Below the pieces are notes generated by a model, which saw only the letters and a program-made list of their open reading frames with translations, was not told where the DNA came from and searched no databases. 13,323 nucleotides of DNA from JAIVGV01 sp035295985 (GTDB taxonomy: Bacteria; Acidobacteriota; Blastocatellia; Pyrinomonadales; Pyrinomonadaceae): assembly GCA_035295985.1 (NCBI GenBank), contig DATHBT010000170.1:1-13323 (forward strand), written 5' to 3'. Position numbers and translations under genes: made by a program. This document shows positions 1-6,929 of the stretch, in pieces; position 1 is the first letter of the stretch, and each line of letters opens with the position of its first letter.

Positions 1-1
1 C

Positions 2-1684
2 CTCCCCTTCTCGACCGACGAGTTCTTCGCCGGCATACGCGAGTTCTACAACCGCCGGACGGAGGACCCGGAGCTCGCGCGCCTCACCTTCTGCCTGCTC
101 GGCGTCGCCACGCCCTCCGATCTGATCCGCGACACGCGCACCACGCCCTTCAACGTCGGCCAGCGCATCGAGCTGACCGACTTCACCGAGGAGGAGGCCG
201 CGCCGCTCGCCGCGGGCCTCGGCCGCCCCGACGCGGAAGCGCGCGAGATGATCCGCCGCGTTCTGCACTGGACGGGCGGGCACCCGTATCTGACGCAGTG
301 GCTCTGCCGCGCCGTCGCGGAGGACGCGACCGCGTCGGGCCGCAGCGGAGTTGACCGCGTCTGCGAGTCGCTGTTCCTTTCGGCGCGCGCGCGCGAGCGC
401 GACGACAACCTGCTCTTCGTCCGCGAGCGGATACTTCGCAACGAGGCCGACCGCGCCGGCCTGCTCGACCTCTACCTGAAAGTGCGCGAGGGCAAGCGGG
501 TCATAGACGACGAGGCCGACCCGCTCGTCAGCGTGCTCCGGCTCTCCGGCATCACGCGCGCCGCCGAGGGCCGGCTGACGGTTCGCAACCGCATTTACCG
601 ACACGTCTTCGACCGCGCGTGGGTCGTAGCGAACATGCCGGACGCGGAGCTGCGACGGCAGCGCGCCGCTTACCGTAGCGGTTTGCTGCGCGCGGCGACT
701 GTGGCCGCCGTGATCCTGCTCGTGATGTCGGCGCTCGGCCTCGTCGCGCTGCGCCAACGCAACCGCGCGCTGGAAGAGTCGCAGCGCGCCGACGCGAACT
801 TCCGGCAGTTGCAGCACAAGCAGATTCAGTTGGAGGGCGCGCTCACGGAGGCACAGACGCAGCGCGGCATCGCCGAGGAGCAGCGCGGCCGGGCCGAGGA
901 GCAGCGGGCGGAGGCGGACAGGCAGCGACAGGCGGCGACCGCGCAGCAGCAGGAGGCCGAGCGCGAGCGCGCACGCGCCGTCGCCGCGCGGCGCGCGGCC
1001 GAGCAGCAGCGCGGACTCGCGCGCGCTCAGGCCGCCGTCGCCGAGCAGCAGCGCCGCCGCGCGGAGGAGCAGCAGCAGGTGGCCCAGGCGGCGCGCGGGC
1101 GGGCCGAGGAGTTGAGCAAGCTCTCCATCGACACGCTCTTCAACATCACGCGCTTCCTCGAAAACTCGAACGAGAAGCTGCGCGCCGTCGAATACTACGA
1201 TCAGCTCGCGCAGATCTACCGCAAGGCCGACCGCCGCCGGGAGGAGGCGGAGACTTTGCTCAACATCGGCGGCGTTTACATCAAGCTCAGGCAGGAGCCG
1301 CAGGCGGCCGAGTACTTCAACCGCTCGCTCAATGTTTTCGGCAGCGCCGGCCAGCAGGAGGAGCAGGCTTACACGCAGATCAAGATCGGCGACCTTTACC
1401 GCGACGCCGGCGACCGCGCCAAGGCCGCCGGCTACTACGGCTCGGCCGTCACGCTCCTGCAGGACTCGCTCCCCACCCTGCGAGCGCGCCGCGACCGGAA
1501 GCGCGAGGCCAACGCGCTCTACTACCTCTCGCTCGCGCACGGCGGACTCGGCGACGCGCGACGCGCGCTCGACTACTGCCGACAGGCCCGCCCCCTCTTC
1601 CAGTCGCTCGGCGACGCCGTCATGCTCGACATCCTCGACATACGCATCGAGGATCTGGCGCAGTCCGTCAAGGATCAGCAGTAG
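2..1684 (+). CDS. AAA-like NTPase / TPR membrane protein, 5' end cut off
   Basis: The reading frame is open from the first base, so the gene starts before the window; 560 residues are visible. The first ~85 residues ('LPFSTDEFFAGIREFY', 'RIELTDFTEEEAAPLA') and the motif TGGHPYLTQWLC near residue 93 look like the C-terminal half of the AAA-like (AAA_35 type, STAND-related) ATPase domain. A winged-helix-like stretch follows (~175-215). The Walker motifs would lie upstream and are not seen. One membrane span covers about residues 228-250 (nt 683-751). It is followed by a long alanine-heptad coiled coil (~291-371) and about four degenerate TPRs (~390-540). In this family such proteins are signalling or conflict-type switches with a variable N-terminal effector; the role here is inferred. 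No downstream gene is close, so it is probably the last gene of its unit. The in-frame ATG at 248 is internal, not the start. Confidence 0.85.
   Translation, partial: LPFSTDEFFAGIREFYNRRTEDPELARLTFCLLGVATPSDLIRDTRTTPFNVGQRIELTDFTEEEAAPLAAGLGRPDAEAREMIRRVLHWTGGHPYLTQWLCRAVAEDATASGRSGVDRVCESLFLSARARERDDNLLFVRERILRNEADRAGLLDLYLKVREGKRVIDDEADPLVSVLRLSGITRAAEGRLTVRNRIYRHVFDRAWVVANMPDAELRRQRAAYRSGLLRAATVAAVILLVMSALGLVALRQRNRALEESQRADANFRQLQHKQIQLEGALTEAQTQRGIAEEQRGRAEEQRAEADRQRQAATAQQQEAERERARAVAARRAAEQQRGLARAQAAVAEQQRRRAEEQQQVAQAARGRAEELSKLSIDTLFNITRFLENSNEKLRAVEYYDQLAQIYRKADRRREEAETLLNIGGVYIKLRQEPQAAEYFNRSLNVFGSAGQQEEQAYTQIKIGDLYRDAGDRAKAAGYYGSAVTLLQDSLPTLRARRDRKREANALYYLSLAHGGLGDARRALDYCRQARPLFQSLGDAVMLDILDIRIEDLAQSVKDQQ
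872..1114 (+). repeat. In-frame degenerate 21-bp (heptad) coding repeat
   Basis: Eleven full heptads and the start of a twelfth run without interruption inside the first gene. Every unit begins with Ala, typically A-E-E-Q-R-x-x or A-E-Q-Q-R-x-x. The DNA units are 21 bp with drift. The strict phase predicts a straight alanine-cored helical rod between the membrane span and the TPRs. Confidence 0.85.
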
Positions 1685-1736
1685 CGCGCCGTTTGGCAGA
1701 GTCGCGAGGTGGGTTGATGTTGAGCGCCGGCGAGTC

Positions 1737-1832
1737 GCACTCACCACGGAGACACAGAGGGCACAGAGATAGCACAGAGGATCGGATTTCTCTGTGCCCC
1801 CTCCGTGTCCTCTGTGCCTCCGTGGTGAGTGC
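1737..1832. repeat. 96-bp palindromic intergenic repeat (REP/MITE-like)
   Basis: The outer arms GCACTCACCACGGA (1737-1750) and TCCGTGGTGAGTGC (1819-1832) are perfect reverse complements over 14 bp. Pairing continues inward with few mismatches through GACACAGAGGGCACAGAG against its partner, and CACAGAG occurs repeatedly. A further 7-bp pair, TTGAGCG (1720-1726) and CGCTCAA (1842-1848), lies outside. 'CACCACGGAGACACAGAGG' palindromes are familiar multi-copy interspersed sequences in environmental genomes; copy number here cannot be seen. Short frames across it (1693-1875) are artefacts of the repeat. Its RNA hairpin might also end transcription of the upstream gene. Confidence 0.85.
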
Positions 1833-1871
1833 CTATCCCAACGCTCAACCCCACCCCGCAGAAGAAGGCGA

Positions 1872-1898
1872 TTGACTTGGCGGGGTCGCTCTCATAAT
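1872..1898 (+). promoter_or_regulatory. Candidate sigma70-type promoter for the barrel operon
   Basis: TTGACT (1872-1877) and CATAAT (1893-1898) each match the consensus at 5 of 6 positions; the spacer of 15 bp is slightly short. The predicted start near 1905 leaves about 78 nt of leader before the ATG at 1983. It lies about 40 bp downstream of the palindromic repeat, in the only AT-containing patch of this gap. The position supports transcription of 1983-4331 from here. Confidence 0.5.
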
Positions 1899-1982
1899 CT
1901 ACGACCATCGTCCATGCGCCGTCGTCAACAGTTCTCGAAGCGACTCGCGCGCGGCCGTTCTCCGAACGCCGAAGCTAAAGCG

Positions 1983-3776
1983 ATGAAGCATCACCCCCGA
2001 CCCTTCGCACTCGCCACGTCCGCCCTGCTGCTGTCGCTCTCGCTGCTCGCGCCGCCCGCAGTCCGGGCGCAGACGGTCAGGCAGGCGGCGGCAAACCTCG
2101 GCGGCCCTTCGGCGCTCGCGAACGGCGCGACGCACGCGCGCAGGCGTCGCATCGTCGCCCCGCGAGTCGCCGAAACTCCTGACGGCACGCGCGTGACCGT
2201 CGCGGCAGACGCGCCGCTCGGCGACTACTCGACGAGCCGCGACAGCGAACTCTTCCGCGTCCTCATCCCGCAGTCGGAGACGGCCCTGAACGGCGACGGC
2301 GCGCTGCGCGGCCGTGGCTTCGACGACGCGCGGGTCGAGGCGGAAGGCGACGCCGTGCGCCTCTCCTTCCGACCCGCGCCTGACGTGACGGTGCGCGTCA
2401 CGCAAGGGTTCAACCGGCTCGACCTGCTCTTCGCCCCGCGCGCCGCGCAAACCTCTCCCGCGACCGCTCCTGTCTCGCCGCTGCCGGCCGCCTTGTTGTC
2501 GTCTGCGCCGGCCGCGTCGCCGACGCCCGCCGCGCTGCCAGACGCCGAGCGCGGGGCTGCCGAACTTCTGCTGCGCCGCGTCACGGAGCTTGAGGCGCGC
2601 GTCCGCGAGCTTGAGTCGAGACAGAACGGCGCGACCGCGGCGCACACCGCGCCCGACGCCGCGACGGCAACTACGTCCCACACGGAGACGGCAGCCGCCG
2701 CGCCGCGCGGGACGAACGCGCGCGCGTCAAACGATCCGCACGCGGGGCACGGCGACGCGGGAGTTGCAGCCGCTACGCAGGACAACGGCGTCCACGACGA
2801 GCACACGGGCCCCCCGCGTCTGCAAATCCAGGGCTTCGCAGACCTCGGCTTCCGCGCCACGAACGAGCCGGGCCGCACCAGCTCCTTCGGCCTCGGCCAG
2901 CTCGATCTGTTCCTCACCTCGCGCCTGTCGGAGAAGTTCAGCGTGCTCGGCGAGCTGATCGTCGAGGCGGGCGAGGACAACGCCTTCAACTTCGAGATTC
3001 ACCGCCTGCTGCTCCGCTACCAGCACAGCGACCACCTCGCGCTCAGCGCCGGCCGCTACCACACGGCCATCGGCTACTTCAACACCGCCTACCACCACGG
3101 CGCGTGGTTCCAGACGGCCGCCAACCGCCCCCTCATCTACGCCTTCGAGAGCAAGGGCGGCATCCTCCCGCTGCACAACGTCGGCCTGAGCGCGCAGGGC
3201 CGCGTCCCGCGCGCGCCGTGGGGTTTGCGCTACGTCGTCGAGCTGGGCAACGGCCGCGCCGCGCGCTCGCCGCAGGATCGCGCGGTTCAGACCTCCGTTG
3301 ACGAGAACAACGGCAAGGCGTTCAACGTCGCCCTCTTCGCGCGGCCCCGGCAGGTGCAGGGCTTGCAGGCCGGCTTCTCCGTCTATCGAGACCGCCTTAC
3401 GCCGCGCGACGCGCCGAACGTCGGGCAGACGATCACTGCCGCGCACCTCGTCTATCAGAACTCGCTCTACGAGCTACTGAACGAGGCCGTCCTGCTGCGC
3501 CACTCGACCGAGGCGCGCACGTCGCACGCCCTCGGCCTCTACACGCAGTTCTCGCGCCGCTTCGGCCGCTCGCGCCCCTACTTCCGTTACCAGCACCTGA
3601 ACGTGCCCGAAGGCTTCCCGCTCTTCCCCAACGCCGGCCGCCGCAACGGCCCCTCGCTCGGCCTGCGCTACGACGTGAGCGACTACGCCGCGCTCAAGCT
3701 CCAGTACGACCGCACGTGGCGGCGGCGTCTGACGACCCTTGACGAGCTGATCATGCAGCTCGCCTTCACCTTCTGA
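1983..3776 (+). CDS. Multi-domain outer-membrane beta-barrel (porin-like) with AMIN-like and coiled-coil regions
   Basis: The product is 597 residues. The ATG at 1983 is preferred because it begins a classic signal peptide (MKHHPRPF, hydrophobic core, cleavage after AVRA at about residue 30); an in-frame ATG at 1914 would bury it. Residues ~65-152 (start 'TPDGTRVTVAADAPL') have the alternating-strand pattern of an AMIN domain, a family that binds peptidoglycan or envelope machinery. An Ala/Pro linker, a short coiled coil (~188-217, 'VTELEARVRELES') and a His/Asp-rich linker (~251-275) follow. From ~280 to the end there are amphipathic aromatic strands typical of a porin barrel, ending in the aromatic C-terminus QLAFTF. 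It probably forms an outer-membrane channel tethered through the periplasm. The substrate is unknown; similarity to phosphate-selective porins is possible but unproven. The next gene starts 18 bp downstream, so the two are likely co-transcribed. Confidence 0.8.
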   Translation: MKHHPRPFALATSALLLSLSLLAPPAVRAQTVRQAAANLGGPSALANGATHARRRRIVAPRVAETPDGTRVTVAADAPLGDYSTSRDSELFRVLIPQSETALNGDGALRGRGFDDARVEAEGDAVRLSFRPAPDVTVRVTQGFNRLDLLFAPRAAQTSPATAPVSPLPAALLSSAPAASPTPAALPDAERGAAELLLRRVTELEARVRELESRQNGATAAHTAPDAATATTSHTETAAAAPRGTNARASNDPHAGHGDAGVAAATQDNGVHDEHTGPPRLQIQGFADLGFRATNEPGRTSSFGLGQLDLFLTSRLSEKFSVLGELIVEAGEDNAFNFEIHRLLLRYQHSDHLALSAGRYHTAIGYFNTAYHHGAWFQTAANRPLIYAFESKGGILPLHNVGLSAQGRVPRAPWGLRYVVELGNGRAARSPQDRAVQTSVDENNGKAFNVALFARPRQVQGLQAGFSVYRDRLTPRDAPNVGQTITAAHLVYQNSLYELLNEAVLLRHSTEARTSHALGLYTQFSRRFGRSRPYFRYQHLNVPEGFPLFPNAGRRNGPSLGLRYDVSDYAALKLQYDRTWRRRLTTLDELIMQLAFTF

Positions 3777-3794
3777 TTCGGACAAGCGACTTCG

Positions 3795-4331
3795 ATGAGG
3801 AGACCGCTCAAGCTCTTACTGCTGCTGCTCGTCGCGCTCGCGATGCTCGCGTCCGTCTGGCGCATCGCGTTCTCCGCGCCTCGCCCCGCGTCGGCGCACG
3901 CGGTCTCGGCCCTCGCGCTCCAGCAGCGGACGCTGGCCGTCATCGTCCACAAGTCGAACCCGACGGAAAACCTCTCGACGGCTGAGCTGCGCGAGTACTT
4001 CCTCTCCGAGCGCACGAGTTGGCCGACGAAGCAGAAGGTGCGCGCCGTGATGATCGCGCCCGGACGGCCGGAGCGGCAGGCGCTCATCGAACTGGCGCTC
4101 GACATGCGGCGCGAGCAGGACTACCAGGCCCACTTCCTGCGCGCCAAGTTCACCGAGCAGGCGACGGAGCAGCCGCGCGAGTTGCAGTCGGCGGCCGACG
4201 TGCTCCGCTTCGTCTCGAACGTGCCCGGCGCGCTCGCCTACGTGCCGGCCAGCGAGGTTGACCCCTCGGTCAAAGTCGTCCGCGTGGACGGCCTCGCGCC
4301 CGGCGACCCCGGCTACAGGCTCAGGTTCTAG
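3795..4331 (+). CDS. Short PstS-like (PBP-type) periplasmic protein
   Basis: The product is 178 residues. The N-terminus MRRPLKLLLLLLVALAML is a signal peptide or signal anchor (~6-27). The rest ('LAVIVHKSNPTENLSTAELREYF', then 'RPERQALIELAL', 'FLRAKF', 'VPGALAYVPASEV') matches the pattern of short phosphate ABC transporter substrate-binding-like proteins. At ~130 mature residues it is about half the size of a true PstS. No pstCAB or phoU lies nearby, so a role as a transport receptor is doubtful. It follows the barrel gene by 18 bp and probably shares its transcript, suggesting that it works with that barrel in the periplasm. No strong Shine-Dalgarno is seen; the start is supported by the signal peptide. 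The family call is confident; the ligand is not known. Confidence 0.75.
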   Translation: MRRPLKLLLLLLVALAMLASVWRIAFSAPRPASAHAVSALALQQRTLAVIVHKSNPTENLSTAELREYFLSERTSWPTKQKVRAVMIAPGRPERQALIELALDMRREQDYQAHFLRAKFTEQATEQPRELQSAADVLRFVSNVPGALAYVPASEVDPSVKVVRVDGLAPGDPGYRLRF

Positions 4332-4502
4332 CCCCGTACGGCCCGCCCCTAACTCAAACGAGCAACGCACGTTACCCCCGCCGCATCGATCCTTTGCGCC
4401 GCGGTGCACGCGCGCGCCGGCTTGCCCCCGCGCGCCGCGGGTGACAGACTATCCCGTTCCCCGGCCGGCCAAATTCGCGCCTACGGATTTTTAACCTCTG
4501 GA

Positions 4503-6215
4503 ATGATCCCGATGCTTAGAAGATTTAAGCTCGTCGCGCTCTCGCTCGTTGTTCTGCTCGCCGCCCTGCCCGCGCGCGCGCAGACGACCGCGGGCGACTC
4601 CGTCATCATCCTGCCCTTCGAGAACACCTCCGCGCAGCGCGAGCACAACTGGATCGGCCCGAGCTTCGCCGACGCCCTCTCCGAGTTCTTCCGCGTTCCG
4701 GGCCTGCGAGTCGTCTCGAACGACGAGCGCGAGCTGCTCTACCAGCGCCTGCGCCTGCCGCTGACCACGCTCCCCTCGCGGGCGACGGCCATCAAGATCG
4801 CGCGCGAGGCCCGCGCCTCGCTCGTCGTCATCGGCAACTACACCGTCAAGGTCTCGCAGGACGAGCGCGTGCCTGCCGAGATCAGCGGGTCGGCGCGCGT
4901 CATCGACGTGAACCGCGGCCAGCAGTGGCAGTACCAGTTCGACTTCGGCGACGCGCTCGTCAACCTCCAGAAGTTGCAGGGTAAGCTCGCCTGGCAGATT
5001 CTCTACCAGCGCGACCCGGCCGCGCTGACCGTCTCCTTAAACGACGTGCTTGAGAAGGCCAACCGCGTCCCGCCGCGCGCCTTCGAGAGCTTCGTCAAGG
5101 GCGTGATGACCGAAGACCCGGAGAAGCGCTCGAACTACCTGCAGAACGCGCAGAAGGAGTACGCCAAAGTCCACGCGGGCGAGACCTACTCGGACGCCGC
5201 CTTTGAGCTGGGCAACCTGCACTACCGCCAGGGCAAGTGGAAGGACGCGGCCGAGCACTACTCGAAACTCAAGCGCGGCGACGCGAACTACGCCGAGGCC
5301 GCCTTCTACGCCGGCATCGCGCACTGGAAGCAACACGATCTCAAGTCCGCGCTCGCCGCGCTCATCCCTTTGACCTCGGCCGCGCCGCTCACCGGCGTCT
5401 ATAACAACGCGGGCGCGATCTCCCTGCAGGCCGCGCGCGACGAGAAGGACGCCGCCGAGCGAGACCGTTCGCTCCGTCAGGCCGTCGAGCTGTTGGGTCG
5501 CGCGAAGGAGACCGAGCCGGACGAAGCGACAGTCCTCTACAACTACGCATACGCGCTCTTCCTGTCGGGCAAGTTCGCCGAGGCGGCCGACAGCTTGCGC
5601 AAGGTTCTGACCGTCAGCCCGCGCGACGGCGAGGCGTTTTTCCTCTACTCGAAGGCGCTCGAACGCGCGGGCCAGGCCGAGGCCGCCGCCGCCGCCGACA
5701 ACGAGGCCCGCCGCTACCTCAAGACTTACGCCGCGCTTCAGACCAACTGGCAGAAGTCGCAGACGGTCGCGGAAGTGGCCCCGCGGCTGGTCGCGAGGTT
5801 CGACGTGGCCGAGGCCATCAGCCGCCGCGAGGTGGCCGTCGAACCCGTGGGGCCGAAGGCGGAAGACCTGCTTGAGCGCGCACGTAAGCTCTACGCCGCG
5901 GGTCAGGACGACGAGGTGCTGCCCGAGCTGAACCGCGTGCTGATGATCGAGCCGATGAACGCGGAGGCGCACCTCTACATCGGCCGCGTCCACATGCGCC
6001 GCGGCGACTTGGAGCGCGCCATCATCTCGCTCAAGAATACGCTCTTCTGGTCGAACCAGAAGTCGGTTGACGCGCACGTCCTTTTGGGGCGCATCTTCCT
6101 GGAGAAGGGCGACCGCGCGCAGGCGCTCGTCCACGCGCGCACGGCCATCCAGCTCGACCCGAACCACCAGGACGCCCTCGCCCTCCACCGGCAGGTCGAG
6201 ACCGGGGCGCGCTAG
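4503..6215 (+). CDS. Exported TPR protein with TolB/FlgO-like N-terminal domain
   Basis: The product is 570 residues from ATG 4503. ATG 4512 is equally possible: a GGA at 4500-4502 lies 9 nt before it. The longer frame back to 4404 is rejected because it would bury the signal peptide (MLRRFKLVALSLVVLLAALPARAQ, cleavage about residue 27). Residues ~31-190 begin GDSVIILPFENTS and include 'FADALSEFFRVPGLRVVS' and 'LVVIGNYTV'. This is the pattern of the TolB-N/FlgO/CsgG-like fold that often precedes TPRs in periplasmic proteins. From ~235 to the C-terminus there are repeated TPR helices, clearest at 'AAFELGNLHYRQGKWKDAAE', 'YNYAYALFLSGKFAEAAD' and 'AHLYIGRVHMRRGDLERAI'. It is probably a periplasmic scaffold; the partner is unknown. 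It lies 171 bp after the previous gene, so it may have its own promoter; the gap 4332-4502 holds nothing clear beyond weak TTGCCC/GACTAT boxes. Confidence 0.8.
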   Translation: MIPMLRRFKLVALSLVVLLAALPARAQTTAGDSVIILPFENTSAQREHNWIGPSFADALSEFFRVPGLRVVSNDERELLYQRLRLPLTTLPSRATAIKIAREARASLVVIGNYTVKVSQDERVPAEISGSARVIDVNRGQQWQYQFDFGDALVNLQKLQGKLAWQILYQRDPAALTVSLNDVLEKANRVPPRAFESFVKGVMTEDPEKRSNYLQNAQKEYAKVHAGETYSDAAFELGNLHYRQGKWKDAAEHYSKLKRGDANYAEAAFYAGIAHWKQHDLKSALAALIPLTSAAPLTGVYNNAGAISLQAARDEKDAAERDRSLRQAVELLGRAKETEPDEATVLYNYAYALFLSGKFAEAADSLRKVLTVSPRDGEAFFLYSKALERAGQAEAAAAADNEARRYLKTYAALQTNWQKSQTVAEVAPRLVARFDVAEAISRREVAVEPVGPKAEDLLERARKLYAAGQDDEVLPELNRVLMIEPMNAEAHLYIGRVHMRRGDLERAIISLKNTLFWSNQKSVDAHVLLGRIFLEKGDRAQALVHARTAIQLDPNHQDALALHRQVETGAR

Positions 6216-6238
6216 GGAGTTCGGAAGCGGCAGGCGGT

Positions 6239-6277
6239 AAGCGCGGCAGCTCTTTTCGGGCAGCCGCGCTTTCGTTT
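6239..6277 (+). terminator. Hairpin terminator after the TPR gene
   Basis: AAGCGCGGC (6239-6247) and GCCGCGCTT (6263-6271) form a perfect 9-bp stem with a 15-nt loop, followed by a short T-rich run (TCGTTT). It starts 24 bp after the stop codon at 6215. A second, overlapping hairpin, CTTTCG (6269-6274) with CGAAAG (6281-6286), shares three bases with the first stem and directly precedes the next gene. Confidence 0.6.
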
Positions 6278-6299
6278 ACGCGAAAGACTTTTAACGAAG

Positions 6300-6584
6300 A
6301 TGAGCACCCTCCTCGCTATCGCGATCTTCATCGTTGCCGTCTGTGTGATCTATATCGCCGTCGCTTCGAGGCGGCACAAGCAGGGCGCGCGCGGCGAGGT
6401 TAATCTGGTCGGGCAGACGGGGACGGTCGAGCGGGACTTGCGGCCCGACGGGGCGGTGCTCGTCGCCGGCGAGGTGTGGCCGGCGCGCACGCGCCCCGGC
6501 CGCACCATCACGCGCGCGGAGTGTCCCCGCGTGCGCGTCGTGGGGACGGAAGGCTACTGGCTTGAGGTCGAGCCGGAGGAGTAG
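6300..6584 (+). CDS. NfeD-family protein, short form (one TM plus OB-fold)
   Basis: The product is 94 residues. A single membrane span covers residues ~3-22 (MSTLLAIAIFIVAVCVIYIA). Residues ~33-94 are an NfeD C-terminal OB-fold: 'VNLVGQTGTVERDLRPDGAVLVAGEVWPA' followed by 'CPRVRVVGTEGYWLEVEPEE' gives the family's G-x-V-G, G-x-V-x-x-x-G-E-x-W-x-A and L-x-V-x-P pattern. NfeD proteins usually accompany SPFH (stomatin/flotillin-like) membrane proteins and help organise membrane microdomains. No SPFH gene is visible here, so this copy is an orphan within the window. It is shorter than common NfeD forms, which carry several spans or a protease domain. The ATG at 6300 follows AACGAAG, a weak ribosome-binding site. 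It may depend on read-through of the hairpins just upstream. Confidence 0.8.
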   Translation: MSTLLAIAIFIVAVCVIYIAVASRRHKQGARGEVNLVGQTGTVERDLRPDGAVLVAGEVWPARTRPGRTITRAECPRVRVVGTEGYWLEVEPEE

Positions 6585-6609
6585 GGGGCGGGGTCGAAAA
6601 CTGGAACGG

Positions 6610-6696
6610 GGCGGCGGAGCTTCCAGAGAGTGGCACGCGAACTGCTTTAGGAAAAGTCGGCAAGCACGGAAGCAGTTGACCCGTGACCCCGCCGCC
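6610..6696. other. Nested inverted repeats downstream of the NfeD gene
   Basis: GGCGGCGG (6610-6617) can pair with CCGCCGCC (6689-6696). Inside it, AACTGCTT (6640-6647) pairs perfectly with AAGCAGTT (6670-6677) across a 22-nt loop. CAGAGAGTG (6624-6632) could alternatively pair with CACTTCTCTG (6699-6708). There is no convincing ORF here. It may be a structured 3' UTR or a small RNA, but chance pairing in GC-rich DNA is not excluded. Confidence 0.25.
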
Positions 6697-6772
6697 ATCA
6701 CTTCTCTGAGCGTGGCCTGCCGCTACGCCAGCCGCCCGCCGAGCAGCCCAACCTATCTACCCTATCTTACAG

Positions 6773-6805
6773 GAACCCGGCTCCCCGCCGGGTTCTCCCG
6801 CTTTT
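6773..6805 (+). terminator. Strong hairpin, probable terminator before lnt
   Basis: GAACCCGGC (6773-6781) and GCCGGGTTC (6787-6795) form a perfect 9-bp GC-rich stem with the 5-nt loop TCCCC. CCCG and a TTTT run follow at 6802-6805. It is the clearest intrinsic-terminator candidate in the 6585-7184 non-coding stretch and could end transcripts from the NfeD gene. The T-run is short and offset, so efficiency is uncertain. Confidence 0.5.
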
Positions 6806-6902
6806 GGGGCAAAACGTATTTCCGCCAGAGATTCCAGCCTTCCTCCGGCCGCAACCTATCCTGATCCTTTTGTCGCCCGCCGTTGACTGTCGGTCGCCCG
6901 CG

Positions 6903-6929
6903 GGTGACACGGCGACAATTTTTGTCACC
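6903..6929. promoter_or_regulatory. Nested inverted repeat, possible operator
   Basis: GGTGACA (6903-6909) and TGTCACC (6923-6929) are perfect 7-bp arms. The 3' arm also overlaps a tighter inverted repeat, GACAA (6914-6918) TTT TTGTC (6922-6926). A further CTGACAAA lies just downstream (about 6937-6944). The arrangement resembles a protein-binding site about 255 bp upstream of the lnt start codon. No regulator can be named. Confidence 0.3.

Noticed and set aside
1693..1875. 60-residue frame rich in HRGHRDSTED and SLCPLRVLCASVVS
   Set aside because: It is a translation of the palindromic repeat, a known type of spurious protein, with no ribosome-binding site.
4404..4502. Upstream extension of the TPR protein to ATG 4404
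   Set aside because: It would add ~33 Arg/Pro/Ala-rich residues before a clear signal peptide.
6655..6680. GGAAGCAG-like string suggesting bacterial SRP RNA
   Set aside because: The matching 5' side of domain IV (CAGGTCC with its tetraloop) is not present, so only an 8-base coincidence remains.
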